A stretch of DNA of 64,000 bases, taken from contig CALEWY010000008.1 of assembly GCA_937925335.1 (NCBI GenBank), positions 64,066 through 128,065 on the forward strand, given 5' to 3'. Each line of letters opens with the position of its first letter. Position 1 is the stretch's first letter. The DNA comes from an uncultured Acidimicrobiales bacterium (GTDB lineage Bacteria; Actinomycetota; Acidimicrobiia; Acidimicrobiales; SZUA-35). The position numbers and the translations under genes are program-made. This document shows, piece by piece, positions 61,116-64,000 of this stretch. The notes beneath the pieces were generated by a model. The model ran no database searches. It saw only the letters and a list, made by a program, of their open reading frames with translations, and was not told the origin of the DNA.

Positions 61116-62168
61116 TCAGGCCTGGGTGCTTGCGGTTTCGCGGCTTGGTCGGCCACTCGATCCGCCGGGTGGTGGGATCTCATCGATGGTCGAACCGTGG
61201 TCGCGGCGGACAGCGAAGTACAAGTCTTCGAGCGTCGGGACGAACGGCACGGTGCTCGTCACGCGTGCGCCACCAGCAACGGCGGCTGCGACGAGATCGG
61301 GCACGTGGTCGAGCGACTGGAGACCAAGTGTTGCGGTCTCTTCAGAGCGTTCGTAGGTGACGACACCAGAGGCGTTGGCCAGTCCGTCGAGGTCAGCGCC
61401 GGATTCCGCCGAGAGGCGCACGATCGGCTGGGGCCAGTAGCGCGTTGCGAGATCGTCAGGGCGGCCAGACAACAGGCTCGTGCCGTGCTGCATCACCACG
61501 ATCTCATCCGCCAGGCCCTCAGCCTCGAGCAGAAGATGGGTGCACATGAGCACCGTTCGCCCCTGCCCAGTCATCTGGCGGATGAGATCGAGTACGGCGA
61601 GAGCGGACTCAGGGTCGAGGCCCGAGGTCGGCTCATCGAGAAGGAGGAGATCCGGGTCGTGGAGGATCGAGCGGCTCAGAGCGAGGCGCGTCTTCATGCC
61701 GGTCGAGTAGCCGCCCACCTGATGATCGAGGGCGGCATCGATGCCGAACGTGGCAGCAGCCTCTTCGATTCGAGCGTCAGCTGCTTTGCCTCGGCCAAGG
61801 CCGTAGAGCTCGGCGGCGTAGCGCAGGTTGTCCCATCCGTTGAGCCGGTCATACAGCGACGGTTTGGCCGAGACGACGCCACAACGGGCGCGAACCTCTT
61901 CGCCATCGGCGGTTGCCGGGTCCATACCGAAGACGCGGGAGGTTCCGTTGTCCGGGGCGAGGGCACCGGTGATCATTCGGATGGCGGTGGTCTTGCCAGC
62001 GCCGTTCGGGCCGAGGAGGACGGTGATCGACCCCTTTGGCACTTCGATCGACAGGTTCGTCAGCGCCTGTACGTCGCCAAACCAGCGGTCGACGCCGGAA
62101 ACGTCCACGACGAGTTCGCGAGCTTGGTTGCCCTGAGATTCGGCTACGGGGTTCTCTGATTCTCGATC
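61116..62168 (-). CDS. ABC transporter ATP-binding protein
   Basis: The 350-residue CcmA/NatA-type ATPase has Walker A LLGPNGAGKTTAIR near residue 49, signature GGYSTGMKTRLALSR near residue 142, Walker B LLLLDEPTSGLDPE near residue 164 and switch MCTHLLLEAEG near residue 198. A ~100-residue C-terminal domain follows. The start is uncertain: GTG 62168 is preferred because ATG 62228 would share bases with the ruvC start on the other strand and overlap its promoter. It pairs with the ABC-2 permease downstream. Confidence 0.88.
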   Translation of the reverse strand, partial: DRESENPVAESQGNQARELVVDVSGVDRWFGDVQALTNLSIEVPKGSITVLLGPNGAGKTTAIRMITGALAPDNGTSRVFGMDPATADGEEVRARCGVVSAKPSLYDRLNGWDNLRYAAELYGLGRGKAADARIEEAAATFGIDAALDHQVGGYSTGMKTRLALSRSILHDPDLLLLDEPTSGLDPESALAVLDLIRQMTGQGRTVLMCTHLLLEAEGLADEIVVMQHGTSLLSGRPDDLATRYWPQPIVRLSAESGADLDGLANASGVVTYERSEETATLGLQSLDHVPDLVAAAVAGGARVTSTVPFVPTLEDLYFAVRRDHGSTIDEIPPPGGSSGRPSRETASTQA

Positions 62169-62213
62169 CACGGTGGTGGTATCGGCATCCCCTGAGCAAC
62201 CTGAAGCAACCGC

Positions 62214-62219
62214 TACCCT
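62214..62219 (+). promoter_or_regulatory. leaderless -10 element for ruvCAB
   Basis: TACCCT ends seven bases before ATG 62227. Confidence 0.65.
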
Positions 62220-62226
62220 CGTACAC

Positions 62227-62724
62227 ATGTTCGTACTCGGCGTCGATCCCGGCCTCTCTCGCTGTGGCTACGCCGTTTTGGAACCATCGGGACGCGGTCG
62301 AAGCCGGGCGATTGCGATCGGGGTCATCACGACACCGCCCGATGATCCAACCCCGGAACGTCTCGCCGAGATCGCTCACGAGATGCGAGCGCTGATCGCT
62401 GAGTTCCAGCCGCAGGTGGTCGCCGTCGAACGAATCTTCTTCCAGAACAACGTGCGCACCGCGGTCTCGGTGGCGCAGGTGTCGGGCATCGTGATTGCGG
62501 AAGCGGCGGGTCGCGGTTCGCGAGTTGCTGAGTACTCTCCGTCTCAAATCAAGGCGGCGGTAGCCGGCGATGGCCGGGCGGACAAGAAACAGGTGCAGCT
62601 CATGGTGCAGAACCTTCTCGGGCTTTCGACAGCCCCCAAACCAGCCGACGCGGCCGATGCCGCCGCCGTCGCGCTGTGCCACGTCGCCCATGAGCCGTTG
62701 GCGCTCCGAGTGAAGGCCCACTGA
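62227..62724 (+). CDS. ruvC: Holliday junction resolvase RuvC
   Basis: This 165-residue endonuclease cuts Holliday junctions. Catalytic acids are visible in VLGVDPGLSRCGYAV (Asp near residue 7), VVAVERIFFQNN (Glu near residue 67) and the terminal ADAADAAAVALCH (two Asp near residue 144). It overlaps ruvA by four bases (TGATG type) and starts the ruvCAB operon. Confidence 0.97.
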   Translation: MFVLGVDPGLSRCGYAVLEPSGRGRSRAIAIGVITTPPDDPTPERLAEIAHEMRALIAEFQPQVVAVERIFFQNNVRTAVSVAQVSGIVIAEAAGRGSRVAEYSPSQIKAAVAGDGRADKKQVQLMVQNLLGLSTAPKPADAADAAAVALCHVAHEPLALRVKAH

Positions 62725-63362
62725 TGATCGGTTCTATTCGCGGTGACGTCATCGATCGGGATCCAGCGCTCGACAAGGGGCACGCCGAAATCCTCGTTGA
62801 GACCCATGGTGTTGGCTATCGGCTGACGGTCACGGCGGCGACGTTGTCCTCCATGCCCGCAAGCGGCGAGGTCTTCCTGTTCGTGCACCATCACCACTGG
62901 GAAGCGGATCAGAAACTCTTCGGTTTCTCCACCAAAGATGAGCGCCTGGCGTTCGAGGGCCTGCTCGGCGCACACAAGGTTGGCCCGGCTCTTGCGCTCG
63001 CCATCCTCGGCACCTACCCACCGCACCAGCTCGCTCGTGTGCTCGCCCAAGACGACCTGGGTGCGCTGTGCGACGTTCCCGGCGTTGGCAAGAAGACGGC
63101 GCAACGGCTGCTCGTCGACCTCAAGTCGACCCTCGTGCTTCCGGTCCTCGACACCGACGACGGCGAGGCGATCGATCTCACCGACAACGCCAACACCGGA
63201 GCCATCATCGCCGATGTGCGAGCGGCGCTCGATGCACTTGGCTACGGATCCGATGAGGTGCGCTCGGCCATCGAGGCGCTCGACCCCGTCGACGTTCGTG
63301 CCGCGATGGATTCGGGCGAGCTGTTGAAGAAGGCGCTGCGAGCGCTCGCCGCCGGAGCCTGA
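62724..63362 (+). CDS. ruvA: Holliday junction branch migration subunit RuvA
   Basis: This 212-residue protein binds four-way junctions and recruits RuvB. The N-terminal OB fold starts [20 protein letters not shown]. Helix-hairpin-helix elements include [20 protein letters not shown] and [20 protein letters not shown] near residues 75 and 115. The C-terminal domain that contacts RuvB follows a linker near residue 155. The start overlaps ruvC. Confidence 0.96.
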   Translation: MIGSIRGDVIDRDPALDKGHAEILVETHGVGYRLTVTAATLSSMPASGEVFLFVHHHHWEADQKLFGFSTKDERLAFEGLLGAHKVGPALALAILGTYPPHQLARVLAQDDLGALCDVPGVGKKTAQRLLVDLKSTLVLPVLDTDDGEAIDLTDNANTGAIIADVRAALDALGYGSDEVRSAIEALDPVDVRAAMDSGELLKKALRALAAGA

Positions 63363-63363
63363 G

Positions 63364-64000
63364 ATGCCCCGCGATGAATGGGTTGCCCCCGATGCCTTGC
63401 CCGAGGAGGTGCGTGGTGGCGTGCACGACGAAGGTGGTCTCCGCCCGAGGTCGCTCGATGAGTTCGTTGGCCAGACCGAACTGAAGGAACGCCTCGGCGT
63501 CATCCTCGATGCGGCCAGAGCCCGTGGTCAAGCGGCCGATCACCTGCTCTTCGCCGGCCCACCCGGGCTTGGCAAAACCACACTCGCCGGCATCGTGGCG
63601 ACCGAACTCGGTGCCCACCTTCACATCACGTCCGGCCCCGCCATTGAAAAGGCCGGCGACCTCGCCTCGGTGCTATCGAATCTCGAGAAGGGCGACGTGC
63701 TCTTCATCGACGAGATCCATCGATTGCCCCGCCCCGTCGAGGAGGTGCTCTATCCAGCGATGGAAGACCTCCAGATCGACGTGATGCTCGGCAAAGGTCC
63801 GGCCGCACGTTCGGTCCGATTCGATCTCGAGCCGTTCACGATGGTCGGCGCCACCACGCGAACCGGCCTCATCACGGGGCCGCTGCGCGATCGATTCGGC
63901 TTCAACTTCCGACTCGAGTTCTACAGCCCGGCCGACCTGCAGATCATCGTGACGAGAGCCGCGGCAATCCTCGGCGTGTCGATCGATCCGATCGGCGCAG
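63364..64000 (+). CDS. ruvB: Holliday junction DNA helicase RuvB (cut by window end)
   Basis: The visible 212 residues of the AAA+ motor begin [20 protein letters not shown]. They include [20 protein letters not shown], Walker [15 protein letters not shown] near residue 62, Walker [21 protein letters not shown] near residue 112 and sensor 1 MVGATTRTG near residue 160. The arginine-finger region [16 protein letters not shown] is present. About 130 residues of the C-terminus lie beyond base 64000. The ATG is one base after the ruvA stop. Confidence 0.97.
   Translation, partial: MPRDEWVAPDALPEEVRGGVHDEGGLRPRSLDEFVGQTELKERLGVILDAARARGQAADHLLFAGPPGLGKTTLAGIVATELGAHLHITSGPAIEKAGDLASVLSNLEKGDVLFIDEIHRLPRPVEEVLYPAMEDLQIDVMLGKGPAARSVRFDLEPFTMVGATTRTGLITGPLRDRFGFNFRLEFYSPADLQIIVTRAAAILGVSIDPIGA

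Overview
The window looks like a chromosomal segment of a GC-rich actinomycete-type bacterium. It encodes a mycothiol-type cysteine ligase (mshC), an InhA/FabI-type enoyl reductase, an LpdA-type flavoprotein, phosphatidylinositol mannoside (PIM) genes (pgsA-patA-pimA) and actinobacterial YebC and RuvCAB. Gene order from thrS to ruvB follows the Mycobacterium backbone, but the surrounding genes do not look mycobacterial. A deep actinobacterial lineage such as Acidimicrobiia (Ilumatobacter-like) is my best guess; that placement is an inference.

Layout. (1) 1-14.1 kb is a cell-surface polysaccharide locus: dTDP-rhamnose genes rfbB (cut by the window edge) and rfbC, three SAM methyltransferases, a polyprenyl-phosphate-type glycosyltransferase, two large GT2 glycosyltransferases, a flippase-like membrane protein, a free-standing coiled-coil protein, and a Wzm/Wzt-type ABC exporter. 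(2) 14.1-30 kb holds metabolic and envelope genes: methylmalonyl-CoA mutase, a GT4 glycosyltransferase, LpdA-like reductase, a CPA1 antiporter, an acyl-CoA carboxylase alpha chain divergent from birA, two M23 peptidases, a tandem pair of CNNM/CBS proteins, and an APH-like kinase. (3) 30-40.2 kb holds a fatty acid desaturase with a divergent TetR regulator, a hydrolase, fabI, mshC, plsC, a DddA-like deaminase-domain protein, a dimethylformamidase-like protein, a SanA/DUF218 protein and a P450. (4) 40.2-64 kb is the conserved thrS-HIT-pgsA-patA-pimA ... pdxS-pdxT ... yebC ... ruvC-ruvA-ruvB backbone. It is interrupted by a fused indolepyruvate:ferredoxin oxidoreductase with an AsnC/Lrp regulator, a Baeyer-Villiger-type monooxygenase, a DUF222/HNH protein, an ACT/isochorismatase pair and an ABC transporter.

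Expression signals are unusually readable. In 23 places a TANNNT hexamer ends 6-9 nt before a start codon, which implies widespread leaderless transcription; this motif was used to choose many starts. Genes inside operons mostly overlap by ATGA/GTGA. A few genes instead carry Shine-Dalgarno leaders. Short in-frame tandem repeats (mostly 15-bp units) recur in the ends and linkers of many genes.

The most interesting item is the 368-residue protein at 35371-36477. Its central domain aligns motif by motif with the DddA/SCP1.201 DNA-cytidine deaminase toxins, but it has no secretion signal, no toxin-delivery neighbours and no separate immunity gene. No tRNA, rRNA, CRISPR array or insertion sequence was seen. 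No gap between genes exceeds about 300 bases.
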